Shown here one piece after another: positions 9,325 to 19,763 of a stretch of 64,000 nucleotides of DNA. Position numbers and translations under genes: made by a program. Under the pieces are notes generated by a model that saw only the letters and a list, made by a program, of their open reading frames with translations, was not told where the DNA came from and searched no databases. The stretch is from Azolla caroliniana (Eukaryota; Polypodiophyta). Location: positions 10,726,001 through 10,790,000 of the forward strand of contig JBHGNT010000012.1 of the NCBI GenBank assembly GCA_043228905.1, written 5' to 3'. Each line of letters starts with the position of its first letter. Within the stretch, counting starts at the first letter, position 1.

Positions 9325-9360
9325 GACATATTACCTGTTTCAAATGACCCAGTGTTTTCT
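9325..9360. repeat. Right TIR and target duplication of transposon T1
   Basis: 9325-9356 is the inverted copy of 1662-1693, ending CCCAGTGTT, and is followed by TTCT at 9357-9360. After it the gypsy A aORF resumes at GCCCGGCGGAGG, matching GCACGGCGAAGG in gypsy C. Confidence 0.95.
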
Positions 9361-11177
9361 GCCCGGCGGAGGTTCTCATCAGTGTTTCTTTGTTCTTCTT
9401 CTACCTCTTTCTTCAAGTCCCTTTCTCGGGTGCATAATGCTTCTTGTGCGGTCAGTTCATCTTTCAATTCGGCAAGCTCTTTCGCTTGCGCCGCCATTGT
9501 CTCCGGGACTGGTTCCGTCTTCGAGGTCTTATTACTATGTACAGGTGCTGGTGTGTCTTTATTCTGTACGTCTACTGGAGTCACCGGTGCTTGGATCTGT
9601 TGTTCAGTTAAGGCCATTTTGGCCAATTCTTCTGTGGCCAGGTCCAAGCCTTGTTCTAGGCTCCGGATCCTCGACCGGGCCGTCTCTAGTTCTCCGGTTG
9701 TGACTAGCAACTGGTCCATCTGCGCTTTCTCTTTCGCCTCTATGTAGTGCACCACACCGGCAATCTGTTCTCCAATCCACCGGAGCCATTGGCTGCCGGT
9801 GCCCTGTTGTTGCGTCTGCACGGAGAGTTGGCTGTTGGTTCCGTTAGCCAGTGGTCGGTCTTGTCTGGTTGCGTTGAGCTGCAACTCTGTCTCTGGTTGG
9901 TGACCACTTTGCCGTTCTGGTTCTGGTTGTGCCTCCGTTGGCCGCTCCGCCTCTGATTGCTCTTGACCTGCCTGTGAGGGAGACAACTGTACTACCGACG
10001 CTTGAATTTCAGGTCTTGTCGTATCCTGACCAACCGGTATAGCTTGTTGTGCAGGGAGCTCTATGACCGGTTCTGTCCAAACCGGTTCCGATTCCACCCT
10101 TGGTGTTGAATGCTCAGTGCAGGGTAGAGGCGTTCCATCCTTCTTTGGGTTCGAACGCTCCCCGGCCTGTTCTGCGGTGCTTGCCTTCTGTCGCCGCTGG
10201 AGGTGCTCTAACGGTTCCTCCTCCGCTTCCTCCTCCTGAGTCCCGATGTTGACTTTTGCTGCCAAGGGGTCCGGTTGTTGTTGAACCGATCGGTGAAATA
10301 TGATTTTGATTGGCCGTGCCGGTGTCTCCTCCTGCGTTTCCGCCTGCCGCTTCCTATTGGCGCGCTCTTTTGCCGCCTTGTCTGTGTCAGCCGCCTTCCC
10401 TTTGGGTGCCTTAGAGGCCAACAGTTGCTGTCGTTTCGAAGCCATTTTCGGGGTGCCTTCAGTCGTTCTCCCCCGCTTTGTGGTCTTGACGGGCTTGATA
10501 GGTGGCGCCAATAGGGTGAGCCATTGCGCCAGTGCAATCCATATTTTCCGACCCTCCTTGCCTCTTACAAAGTCGATGGCCGCATAGAGGCCGTCCGCAA
10601 TCAGTACCGGCCAGTCCACCTTCACGCCTTCATACGTTGCTATGACTAAGCCGGCTCAGTTCTAAGGCATGCACGGGGGTCGAGGGTATACATGTCCAAA
10701 TTCATGGAGCACACGGGCAATCTCTTGAAATAATGTATCTTCGCCGCCCTATGTCCTGTAGGCCTTGTTGGCCAGAGAGTATTCGCCAAAATATTTTTGG
10801 AGCTGCTCCAGGGTAGGGTTGTCGATAGTGAAGATACCCCCCTCCGGAAGGCCAATCAAAGCACGGATGGCCTCCTCCATGATCAACTCTATGTCGATTT
10901 CCTTTACTATCTTCTCCGCCTCCCGGTGCGGTGGCGCCTTCCTGATCGTGAGGAAACCTTCTAAACCGTTTTGCCTTAGCCACTTCTTAGCTGCTTCAGA
11001 GAGTGCTTGGTAGTCCATGGCTTCTTCGAGGTCGGTGGCTGCTGGTGAGGGATGTGTGTGAGGAGGGTCTGTGTGCGTGGGCTCGCGTCTGATGATCTTC
11101 AATCGCCTATGTGTGTTTGTGTTCCTCTGTTCGCGAAATGTGAAGACCTCCATGCTATGGGGGTTTTCTTGCTGCAT
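9357..11177 (-). pseudogene. Gypsy A aORF, proximal half
   Basis: The N-terminal half of the accessory ORF starts at the ATG at 11177 (MQQENPHSMEVFTF). A helical region of about 140 residues (SEAAKKWLRQNGLEG, EEAIRALIGLPEGG, LEQLQKYFGEYSLANKAYRT) is followed, after a stop near 10750, by VDWPVLIADGLYAAIDFV and a basic patch (TTKRGRT, SKRQQLLAS). A long P/E/Q-rich linker and a coiled coil follow. The last codons of the open stretch (9252-9356) are T1 sequence read through its TIR. The two gypsy copies A and C both keep this domain order, so it is a real element gene. The function is unknown; env-like or Gag-like structural roles are possible. Confidence 0.75.
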
Positions 11178-11414
11178 GTTGGCGCCTTTTTTTTTCTTAT
11201 CCGCGCGTGTGCACGTCGTGTACTAGAATAGAATGATGTGCCATGTGACAGCAGTTTAATACCCTATTAATAGCCCACTACGTACCTTTTCAAGGTGCTT
11301 GTTCACTCCTCGTTCTTGCATGTGTCCGTACACACCTTGCGCTTGTATGATTTACTTTGATTTGATTTGATTCAATTTATTATTATTTTTATTTTTATTT
11401 ATAAAACTGTTTGG
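11178..11414. other. Spacer between integrase and aORF of gypsy A
   Basis: About 240 bases between integrase and the accessory ORF, AT-rich at 11340-11400. A related spacer occurs in gypsy C at 48978-49218. It could carry an internal promoter or splice acceptor for the aORF; nothing specific is visible. Confidence 0.4.
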
Positions 11415-12586
11415 TTAATTCGTATCCGGTCCCACCGGACCCCTATCCGAATTGTGGGACTTGCCGGCCGCTGGACTGCTTGTTGTCGCGTCGTTCTTGT
11501 CGTTTGCGGGCTCATGATACCTCTTACCGGCTTCACGCTTGCCGATTGCTAAACGTGTTGCCGTCTCTTCCGACTTACCGGTCTCCGGTTCTGTGTTGGC
11601 CTTTACTTGTTCAAATGAGTTTCTTGGCATGGGTCCATTGTATGGTTTGAGTCGGAACCCATTGATCCATTTACCCAAAACCTCGCCGGCGAGTGTCCCT
11701 AATTGGTAGGAACCGTTGAACTCACGCGTGATTCAGTATGGTCCGGTCCACCAAAACCGTAGCTTCCCCGGCATCGTACCCATCCGGGTCTGGAATACTA
11801 GTACCAGCTTACCGATTTCGAACATCTTTTCGTTCCCTTTTCGGTGACGATCCACGAACGCTTTCGTTCGCCGCTGCTCTAGTTCTAGGTGCATGATGTT
11901 GGCTAGCCGGTGTTCTTCCAATTCGCATAGCACGGCTAACCGGATCGCTTCCAATTCCTTCTCATTTAGGCGTTCCCGAATCTGTATTCATAAACTCGGT
12001 ACCTGGAACTCGACCGACATCACTGCTTCCAATCCGAATGCTAGGCGAAACGATGTTGTGCGGATACTTGTCTTATATGTTGTTCGATAGGCCCAGAGTG
12101 CACTCTGTAGCTTTGTATCCCAATCCGTCTGGTTCTCATTAATGATATTTCGAAGGATGTTCTGTAGTGTTTTATTTGTTGACTCGGCTAATCCGTTCAC
12201 TTGTGGATAATAGGGAGTGCTCCGTTTATGCACCACCGCATAGAATGTCGTCAAACTTTCCACCACTTGCCCTAAGAAGTGCCCACCTTGGTCACTTATT
12301 AGCTCTATCGACATCTATACCGGCACCAGATGTATTCATATAAAATTTTTGTTGTGGATGCCGCGGTGTTGTTGCATAGTGGTTTGACTTCCACCCATTT
12401 TGTGCAATAATCCGTAGTGACAATCATGTACCGGTTGCCGGTTCTCATTGCTGGTGGTTTGAATGGACCGACAAAATCTAGCCCCCATTTCTATAATGGT
12501 TCTAACGGTAGCACGGGCTGGTGAGGCATCCAGGCTTGTTCGGTTGGTTGGCCCATTCGCTGACATAGGTCACATTGTTTAGCGTA
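11415..12586 (-). pseudogene. Integrase of gypsy A
   Basis: The integrase core reads on the minus strand over several frames. 12566-12336 holds the remnant of the HHCC-to-core region. 12314-11988 holds DQGGHFLGQVVESL and YPQVNGLAESTNKTLQNIL, the second Asp and the Glu of the DDE triad. 11954-11733 and 11678-11415 hold the C-terminal part (FVDRHRKGNEKMFEIGKLVLVF). The pieces are separated by single in-frame stops and small shifts. The homologous integrase of gypsy C is better preserved. This copy cannot make a full enzyme. Confidence 0.85.
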
Positions 12587-14470
12587 TCAGACTGCATCCT
12601 TCAATGTTGTTGGCCACCATAGTCCACTCTGCCATATTTTCCTTGCCGTAGCGTCTCCAGTATAATGTCCTCCAACCACTCCGCAGTGTGCTTCGTGCAA
12701 TATTATGTCCTTTTCGTCGTTGCGCACTGCACGCCGCCATATGTCATCTGCGCCTTTGTGGTACAGTGTGTCCTGTAATAGACAGAAGTGTCGGCTTTGA
12801 ACAGCTAAGCGTTTCCTCTCGTCTCTGTTCATCTCCTCCGGATGTAAGCCGGTGCTCAAAAATTGGTGCATGTTGGTGAGCCACTTGTCTTCCTCTGCGA
12901 CCGTACCATCCGTTGCCGTTTCTGTTGTGACTCTAAACAGCTCTGCATCCGGGAACTCGTCTACAACGCCGTCACCGGTTTCGCCGGAATCTAACCGGCT
13001 CAAATAGTCTGCTACCGCATGTTGTATGCCAGGTCGGTGGAATATCTCGAACTCAAATTCTTGTAATAGTAACGTCCACCATGCCAGCTTACCGGTGAGT
13101 GATGCTTTGGACACCAAATAGAGGACCGCCGAATGATCTACGTGAAAGGAAAATTTCCTTCCCAACAAATAGTGTCTAAACTTGGTGACATTGTAGATCA
13201 TGCCCAAGGCCTCTCTTTTCGTTGTGGAATAATTACGTTCCACTTGGGACAGCTTCCGGCTGGCATAATACACTGGCCGGTACCACTTCGGTTCTGTAAG
13301 TTGCATAAGTGCGCTCCTGATTGCAATGTCGGACGCATCAACGAACACATGGAACTCTTTAGACCAATCCGGAGGTTGCACCACTGGTGCTTGTGACAAT
13401 AGTACTTTTAGTGCCCGGTAAGCCTTGTCTTCTGTGTCTGTCCATTGGAATGGTGTCCGATGTACCGCGGCATACAATGGTGTAGCCAGGTCTGCCAAAT
13501 ACCAGAGCATTCGGCTATGCCACCGAATTTGTCCTAGGAACCGGCTTAATGCCTTTGCCGTGGTTGGTGTCGGTGCCTCCAAAATAGCTTTGACCTTGTC
13601 CAGATCCACTGCAATACCGTCCTTGCTCACGATGTGGCCAAGTAACGCTCCGCTGGACACTTCGAACACGCATTTTGTTGGGTTAAGGCTTAGCCGGTAA
13701 ACCCTACATTTCTCTAGACATAATCAGAGGTGCTGAAGGTGATCCCCTTCCCGGCTATAAACAACGAAGTTGTCCATGAACACCTGCATGATTGCCGGAA
13801 TGAATTCTCTGAAAATCTCCATGATGATCCGTTGGAAGGTTGCCAACGCCATTTTCAGTCCGAACATCATAACTACGGCAACAAAGACTCCCCATTCGGT
13901 GACTAAAGCGGTTTTCTCCTTGTCGTCAGGGTGCATCCGGATCTGATTATTTCCGCTGAAACCGTCTAGAAAACTGTACACCTCATGACCAGCGACCGCA
14001 TCCAAGACTCCATCCGTGAATGGAAGTGGAAAGGCGTCCGTTACCGTAGCCGCATTCAATTTCCGGTAGTCGACGCAAACTCTTATCTTACCGTTCTTTT
14101 TCGGTACTACGACTATCGGACTGAGCCATGTGGCTTTCTTTACTGGTCGGATGAAGCCAACCCTTAGCAACTTGTCGATTTCTTCTTTGACTTTTGCTGC
14201 GTAATTCGGTTTCATCCAATAACCCCGTTGCGCTACTGGTTTGGCCTCTTTACTCAGATGTATCTGGTGTTGATACAATTGAGGATCGAGTCCCCGCATG
14301 TCCTCATAGGACCAGGCGAACACATCACGAAATTCTTTTAGGAGTGTGATCATTCCCGTTTTGTTCTCCGGGGTCATTTCCTTGGCAATGTGAACCGTTC
14401 TTGCGTCCTCTGTGGTACCTAGGTTTACCTCTTCTAGTTGGGATGCTTTTACACGCTGCGACACTGCCAT
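12587..14470 (-). pseudogene. Reverse transcriptase and RNase H of gypsy A
   Basis: 14470-13724 carries RT blocks: KEEIDKLLRVGFIRPV, VVVPKKNGKIRVCVDYRKLN, DGFSGNNQIRMHPDD and VFMDNFVVYS. The last is the catalytic box, with the second Asp replaced by Asn (DD to DN). A TGA at 13724-13726 splits it from 13669-12587, where C has Arg. The second stretch carries the RT thumb (GKALSRFLGQIRWHSRML-like), RNase H (FHVFVDASDIAIRS, YSTTKREALGMIY, FHVDHSAVLYLVSKA) and the integrase zinc finger (HEAHCGVVGGHYTGD). The family is Tat/Athila-like gypsy without a chromodomain. Confidence 0.9.
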
Positions 14471-16182
14471 ATCTCTTTCCAGTGCCTCCTGTGCTTGCCG
14501 TAACTCCCGGATCGCTTCTTTATCTGATTCCTCGTCGGTCCCGTTTGGTTGCCGTATGTTGATACTACTTCGGCTACATCAATTTCGAACAGAAGTACGA
14601 TCTTCAGATTTTCCTGTAAATATTGATCAACCTCTTCGTCCGCCAATCCTTCCAACATGTTGACACATTCCGCATATAGTGGCGTCAATTCCTTGTCGGT
14701 ACCCGACCGTGGTTGAGTCGGTACTCGCACTTTCGCTTTTCCACACCGGAACATAATTATATTCTTCCTCTAGTTTTGCTTGATGTGTGTTGTTTTTAAC
14801 CAAGGGCGTCCCAACAATAGTGGGTAAGCTCCCTGAGCCTGTAGCTGGAGAACTACTGCCGAAATGCGAAATGTATGACCCCCGATGGTCACTTCCAGAT
14901 CACGTATTAATCCGGTCGGCCGTACTGAGCTTGTGTCCGCCATCCGAAGCCAAAACGGGCACGGTTCCCAGTCATGGATTCCTAGAGTGTTACATGTTCG
15001 GAGGTTGATCACGTTCACGTCGGATCCTCCATCAATAATCGTGTCGGGTAGCTCTTTTCCTTTCACGATGGTTGTGATTGCCGGACTACTCGTGTCTACT
15101 ACTGCCGATCCTTCCTCCGGATTTGAAAAGAAAGCCGGAGTCGGTGGTGTGTCGGATGCCGTCATTCCTGTCTTCAGTCCTTCCGTGAAGCGTGGTACTA
15201 GTTGCAATAGTCGGCCTAACGGCAACGTTATTTGGCATTCTTGTAATGCCTGCCATGTTGGGTTTTTGGGCTGCCCTATGCTAGTGAGCTCTTCGGCATT
15301 CTCCTTTTGTTGTTCGAGCTCTGCCACATTCTGCTCGTTTGCCTTCTTCACCCATTCGGTTGCCTGCTTCCGGATGGCGTCTTGAGTTTCCCACTCCGTG
15401 GCTTTGCCTTTTGATCTTGTAGTGACTTGTTGTAAGTCCGCGACTTTCGCGACTACCATGTTCACCGTTGGTCGCTTGTCGTAGCTCTTCGCCGAACATT
15501 GGTTACTATAGTGGCCTTCCTGCCGGCAATAATAGTAGTACGCCTTCCGGGTGTTGTTGGATTCGGCGTTTGTGCCCTCACCCAGTTGAGGTCCTATGGT
15601 AAGTGCTTGGTTTTGGTCCGGTTGGCTGCTTGGAGCGCCCTTTTCCGGTTCCCGCAGATGACCCCCCTTTTTGTTGAAATGACGTTTCTTGTTGAAATTC
15701 TTTTTGTTTCGGTAACCTTGATGGGGTTGGTCGTCATACTTGCCATAGTCGTCCCGTCGTTGGTTGTAACCAGGGGAGTGATCCCAGTTGTATCTCTCGT
15801 ACTGTCCATTATAGTCCCGGTATCTATCTTGTCTGTCATACCGGTCATAAGTGTCTCTTCGATCGGTGTACCGAACATCTTGTGCCGGTCGGTAGCACTC
15901 CTCTCGCCGCCAGCGTTCTTCTTCTTCCTCCTGGTTGCTTCGTGGTTCAATTTCCTGAACCGGTGGTGCTTGCCGATTTAACAGGTTATATTCACACCGT
16001 TCCATTGTGTAACTTCTGGAGTGGCAGAGCAAGCATTGGGAATGCATGGTGCATTCCAACGCCGAATGTCCGGCATTCAGGCATGTCGTACATTGAATTG
16101 CTTGGCGGAAGCGGAGGTCCTCATCTGTCGGTACTGCACGCTGAAGTGCGCCATGGCCATGAACTTGATTTTTCCATTTCAC
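14449..16182 (-). pseudogene. Nucleocapsid and protease region of gypsy A
   Basis: The region 16182-14770 starts with a zinc-knuckle-like cysteine cluster (CTTCLNAGHSALECTMHSQC), then an R/Y/D-rich low-complexity stretch, a second knuckle (YYYCRQEGHYSNQCSAKS), and a retropepsin-like domain with PDTIIDGGSDVNVINL and YPLLLGRPWL. The active-site triplet is DGG rather than DSG or DTG; sister C has the same DGG, so it is probably a family trait. A connecting acidic segment (14754-14449) leads into RT. Confidence 0.8.
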
Positions 16183-17284
16183 GAACTCTATCGATCACTT
16201 GATCTATGCTGCTAGTGCGGAAATCAATGACGGTGCACACCGTTCGTAAGGGTTCCTGGAGTGCTGCTAAGAATATGGCCTTTGTTTCTTCCTCCGGTGG
16301 TGCCCAGTTGAGCTAACAATGGATCCGCTGGAACCGGATGACAAACTGTTGAATGTTCTCCGTTGGTTCTTGCCAGATAATGTAAAATAGGCCTACCATT
16401 TCCCGTTGGTCCATCTCCTTGTGAAAGAAATGCAAGAACTTGGTCTTTAATGCTTCAAACTTGGGGATGGTGCTTGGATCTTGTGTTCGGTGCCATTTGG
16501 CAGCCTGTCCCTCTAGGGTCATGCCGAACTCTGCCATTTTTTAGTGTTCCTCTTCGGCCGCATTTAAGCGTTGGGACACATGGTTTGCCTCCCTGGTCTG
16601 CTGAAACGCATGAACGTGGGCTTCTGCGTCCAGATCATCCCGGTATCTGGGATATTGGAACGGCATATCGTCGTCTGGTGTCAGTACGCAGGCTAGTGGT
16701 TCCGGTGGTCTTTCCTCCTCCTCTATTGGAGTCAGAGGTCTTTCCCACTCCTCTGTCGGCGTCAGAGGTCTTTCTTGCTCCTCTTTCGGTGTTGGAGGCC
16801 TCTCCTCCTCGACTTCTAGTGTCGAAGATCTCTCTTCCTCAACTTCTGGTTCCAGAGTGTGCTCGACTTTCGGTGCAGAAGGTTCCAGCCTTGTCAATTC
16901 TGGTTCTGGTGTCGGCAAGGTATCCGACTCCTCATCCTCCGGTCCGTCTGGGGTGTCGTTACTGCTGCGGTAGTACGTATGCAAGTTGTATTCCCCTTCC
17001 GAACCCGATTCAAAAGCCGAAAATGCTTCGGATTCACCTTCGCCCGCTGCCAATGCCTGGAGAAGGGATTCCGCTTCCCAGAGGCTACTTAGGTTGCTTC
17101 CTTCATCCAGGTAGTCGTTTTGTTGTAAATGAAGTGACTCCTTGGTCACTCTCCGGATCACCTGGGAAAATGAGCGATCCGCTCTGATTTCTTCTACCAC
17201 TTGCTGGAAAGCCTCTTGCTTCCTCAGCCGTTTAGCAAGTCTCCTTGCTCGCTCCGTAACCGGGTTGTTCGTTGGTCTAGTCAT
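16183..17284 (-). pseudogene. Gag of gypsy A
   Basis: ATG at 17284, about 55 bases from the LTR. The N-terminus is a charged helical domain (MTRPTNNPVTERARRLAKRL) followed by long E/P/T-rich repeats (ERPLTPTEEWERPLTPIEEE). After a TAA at 16541 (CAA-compatible) the frame continues as a retrotransposon Gag domain (GQAAKWHRTQD, FLHFFHKEMDQREMV, NIQQFVIRFQRIHC), then another stop near 16313. Gypsy C has the same order at 57943-59112. Confidence 0.82.
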
Positions 17285-17317
17285 CCATTCCCGCCATTGT
17301 TCGCTGCGATTGTGTAG

Positions 17318-17332
17318 GAATCGTGGTCGCCA
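17318..17332 (-). promoter_or_regulatory. Primer binding site of gypsy A
   Basis: Read on the minus strand, the 5' LTR is followed by CAGTTTT and then TGGCGACCACGATTC. The same TGGCGACCA follows the 5' LTRs of gypsy C (59152-59160) and TR (55728-55736). The tRNA would end in TGGTCGCCA; an arginine tRNA is my guess. Confidence 0.6.
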
Positions 17333-17339
17333 AAAACTG

Positions 17340-17782
17340 TGTTATTCCTTAGGGCCAGACAATGGCCTAACACAGGGTGTCTACAGAAGACACTTCACCA
17401 AAGGGGTGCTACGGCGAGATAACTTAAGACTCAACGATTAATCAGACTTTAATTGGTTACTTAGCAATATGGCATTAGACTTGATACACGCGTATGATAG
17501 AACAATTAGCACAGAACGGTAATCAACACTTAAAGATAAAACAAGAAGCTCTATTAATTATCCGTCAAAGTTTTACATTGTAACCGGGCCTTTATATAGG
17601 TCACCAGTGCTGAGTACAAAACGGTGCCAACCGGCACCTGTTCGGAACTGGTCCGGATCCGGATCGGCATACCGATTCCGATCCGTCTGTTCACGTCTCA
17701 TAAACTACTTAATTATAATAGATTCTGAATATACAATCCCTTTCACATTCTGGTCTTTAACTCCTTTGTCGGCCGGGTAATA
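17340..17782 (-). repeat. 5' LTR of gypsy A
   Basis: 443-bp LTR beginning TGTTATTCC and ending GGGTAATA on the plus strand (terminal CA mutated to TA). It is related to the 463-bp LTRs of gypsy C. On the right it abuts the reading frame of element D, with AGTCA as the candidate target duplication. Confidence 0.9.
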
Positions 17783-18131
17783 AGTCACTCCGCAGAGCAA
17801 ACCAAGTCCCCGCCCAATGATGAGCCTGAAGTCACGACGACGGGCAATCAAACAAGTGTCGAAACCACAAAGGAGCGGCTACCAGAGGGGGAACCGCGCC
17901 AAGAAGAGCCCTCGACAGAGCCGGAAAAGGTGGTCCCCGAAGAAGAACCAATAGAGCAAGCCCAATCCACCTCGGGTGAAGAAGAGAGAGTGGAAACCGC
18001 GGCACCAATCGAGCCAAACAACGATGCCCCTACGACCCTCACGCCAGCCCCGGATCACGACACACGGGCAGAACCGAACATCCTGGAAACTTTGGACGAC
18101 GAATAGACAGATGGGTTCGACATGCCATGGC
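17783..18131 (+). pseudogene. Gypsy D: 3' end of an A-family aORF, plus strand
   Basis: An open frame from 17783 to a TAG at 18104-18106 encodes an acidic, P/E/T-rich tail ending NILETLDDE, the counterpart of ILDILDEG/A in elements A and C. It is therefore the C-terminal end of the aORF of a third family member in opposite orientation, into which gypsy A inserted. After the stop, GGGTTCGAC is followed directly by ATGCCATGG, so the hairpin present in A, C and TR is missing. The rest of D is left of the window or lost. Confidence 0.7.
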
Positions 18132-18410
18132 TGTCAGGAATAGTACTAAAACAGAGAGAGAATTAGTATTGGAAAAGGGAAGTACTATTAGTACTAAGAG
18201 GACAGGACTGCATAAGACTCCCGAGAGAGGAAGAGAGAAGAGGAGGGAGAGAGATAGCGAGGATGAGAGAGAGAGATGATGATAACATAGGACATATTAT
18301 GTGAAGAGTAAGTACAAAAGGGCTATGAGGCTTAAGACTGGCGTTGAACCAATTTGGTTCAAAATAATGCGTAGTGCCTTCTTTTATAGTGTTCTCAGGA
18401 GTAATCCTGA

Positions 18411-18433
18411 AGCTTCTAGAATGTTCTAGAGAA
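18411..18433 (-). promoter_or_regulatory. Heat-shock-element array in B LTR
   Basis: Five contiguous alternating units GAA-gc-TTC-ta-GAA-tg-TTC-ta-GAG, about 25-30 bases upstream of the TATA box on the element sense strand. The same array occurs in J and a four-unit version in K. Confidence 0.7.
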
Positions 18434-18500
18434 ATTTAGAATATACATTAATTTCCTATAATAAAACTTGAATGGAAATAATATTCTACCTATTACAATA

Positions 18501-18572
18501 GATGGTATAATGGTCAAGAGCTCGACCCATATAACATAAGGTCATGGGTTCAAGTCTTGCCATATCATGACA
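18501..18572 (+). repeat. tRNA-like segment at the end of B LTR
   Basis: GATGGTATAATGGTCAAGAG (A-box region) and GGTTCAAGTCTTGCC (B-box region) at tRNA-like spacing, with ATGGTA/TGCCAT as partial acceptor pairing. It is not a valid cloverleaf, so it is a tRNA-derived module inside an LTR. Confidence 0.55.
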
Positions 18573-19584
18573 CTATCTCCCCCTTAAGACTACGAGTGGA
18601 ACGAGTCGGCGTTGATTGCGGACCGGGTTTGTCCGGATACTTTTGGTGGAACACAACAAGAAGATCCTGAGCATTGGTGACACGCTCGATGGGTTCCCAA
18701 GTACGTTCACTCGGACTATAGCCAAGCCAATCAACTAAATAATAAAGTTTGTTGCGAACAAGTTTGGAATCGAAGACGGCAGCAACTTCATACTCCAGGC
18801 CGGCTTCCAACTCAAGCAGGGGCGGGGGCGGTGTAACAGGATCGGGAATAGTATTTGCTTTATAAGGTTCAAGAAGAGAGCTATGGAAAACTAGATGTAT
18901 CTGAAGATGCGGAGGGAGATCAAGGCAGAACGTGACATCATTAACCTTACTAGTAATACGGAAAGGACCAAGTCGTCGATAATCCAACTTGTCGCATGGT
19001 CGAGTAATCTTGATGTGACGACGTAAGAGCCACACTCGATCTCCGATGGCAAAAGAGGAGGGAAGCCGATGACGATCTGCATAAGTCTTCTATGTGTGTT
19101 GAGCATGACGAAGATGAGTAGAGAGATCCATCTGGATCTTGTGTAGCCTCTCCAAATGATCCTTGGCACGAGGATTGGTAGGTAGCTACGGGGTGTCGAT
19201 CACCGACTAGTGAGGATGAGAACCGGTATAAGCGTAAAATGGGGAGACCCAAGTTGAGGAGTGAACAGCATTATTATATGCAAACTCCGCAAAGTGGAGA
19301 ATCTCGGCCCAATCGTCCTATTGATAACTCCGAAAACACCGGAGATATTGTTCTAGCGTTTGGTTTGTTCATTCCGCTTGCCCATTTGTCTGGGGATGGT
19401 AGCCGAAGGAGAGGTTGCAAGAGACCTTCAGCATCTTGAAGAGATGCTGCCAAAATTTGGAGACGAATTGAGGTCGTTGGTCATTGATGATACTGTCTGG
19501 GAGGCCATGATGCCGAAATACCTCACGCATGACAAGGGCGGCGGTTTCCTCGCTAGTGATGGCCTTAGTACATGGCACAAAATG
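18573..19584 (-). pseudogene. Chromovirus B pol: integrase and chromodomain fragment
   Basis: Minus-strand gypsy integrase C-terminus. 19578-19369 carries the core (EVFRHHGLPDSIINDQRPQF, GYHPQTNGQAE), with the DRGP block changed to DQRP. 19035-18565 carries the GPF/Y module (YRRLGPFRIT) and a chromodomain (EYEVAAVFDSKLVRN, YYLVDWLGYSPSERTWEPIE). Stops and shifts separate the pieces. The upstream part is lost behind the F LTR, which cuts in after the codons for HFVPCTK. Confidence 0.88.
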
Positions 19585-19763
19585 TGTAGAGAAATCGTTG
19601 CGGAATTAATCACAATAATCAGACGAAACTGAAATACAAATCACACCAAAAACAAAATGCAAGGAAAAACAAGATAGACGACTATACACAGAGATTTACG
19701 TGGAAACCCTAAAACGGGGAAAACCACGGGTGAACAGATTCTTCACTATAATATAGTGGATAT
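19585..19763 (-). repeat. 3' LTR of copia F, piece 1 of 3
   Basis: Starts TGTAGAGAAATCG and matches 63735 onward. It is cut at ATATA (19759-19763) by copia E and continues at 30875, then after copia G at 37039-37250. The three pieces add to about 590 bp. Confidence 0.88.

Larger units (their letters stand above)
1662..9356. mobile_element. T1: 7.7-kb DNA transposon with ParB-like/DNA-methyltransferase and DUF7869-type genes
   Basis: This is a complete class II element of 7,695 bp with 32-bp TIRs and a 4-bp TTCT duplication. It splits the coiled-coil aORF of gypsy A. At the matching place in gypsy C (about 41390-41440) the aORF runs on uninterrupted: flanks GATGTCCTTT...CTCT and GCACGGCGAAGG join directly, which gives an empty site and fixes both ends. 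The element carries two divergent genes, a spliced minus-strand ParB-like/methyltransferase gene (6060 to about 2387) and an unspliced plus-strand candidate transposase (6357-9029), separated by a roughly 300-bp two-sided promoter. A mirrored motif GCATGCGTA lies about 105 bp from the left end and 95 bp from the right end. I cannot assign it to a named superfamily. Confidence 0.92.
18132..18572 (-). repeat. 3' LTR of chromovirus B
   Basis: A TGTCAGGAATAG...TCATGACA LTR of 441 bp, related to the LTRs of J. It has a minus-strand TATA box near 18379, a heat-shock-element array at 18411-18433 and a tRNA-like segment at 18501-18572. The polypurine tract TTAAGGGGGAGATAG (minus strand) adjoins at 18573. 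Confidence 0.88.

Noticed and set aside
9252-9356. C-terminal extension of the gypsy A aORF
   Set aside because: These codons are the T1 TIR and subterminal sequence read through the insertion border.
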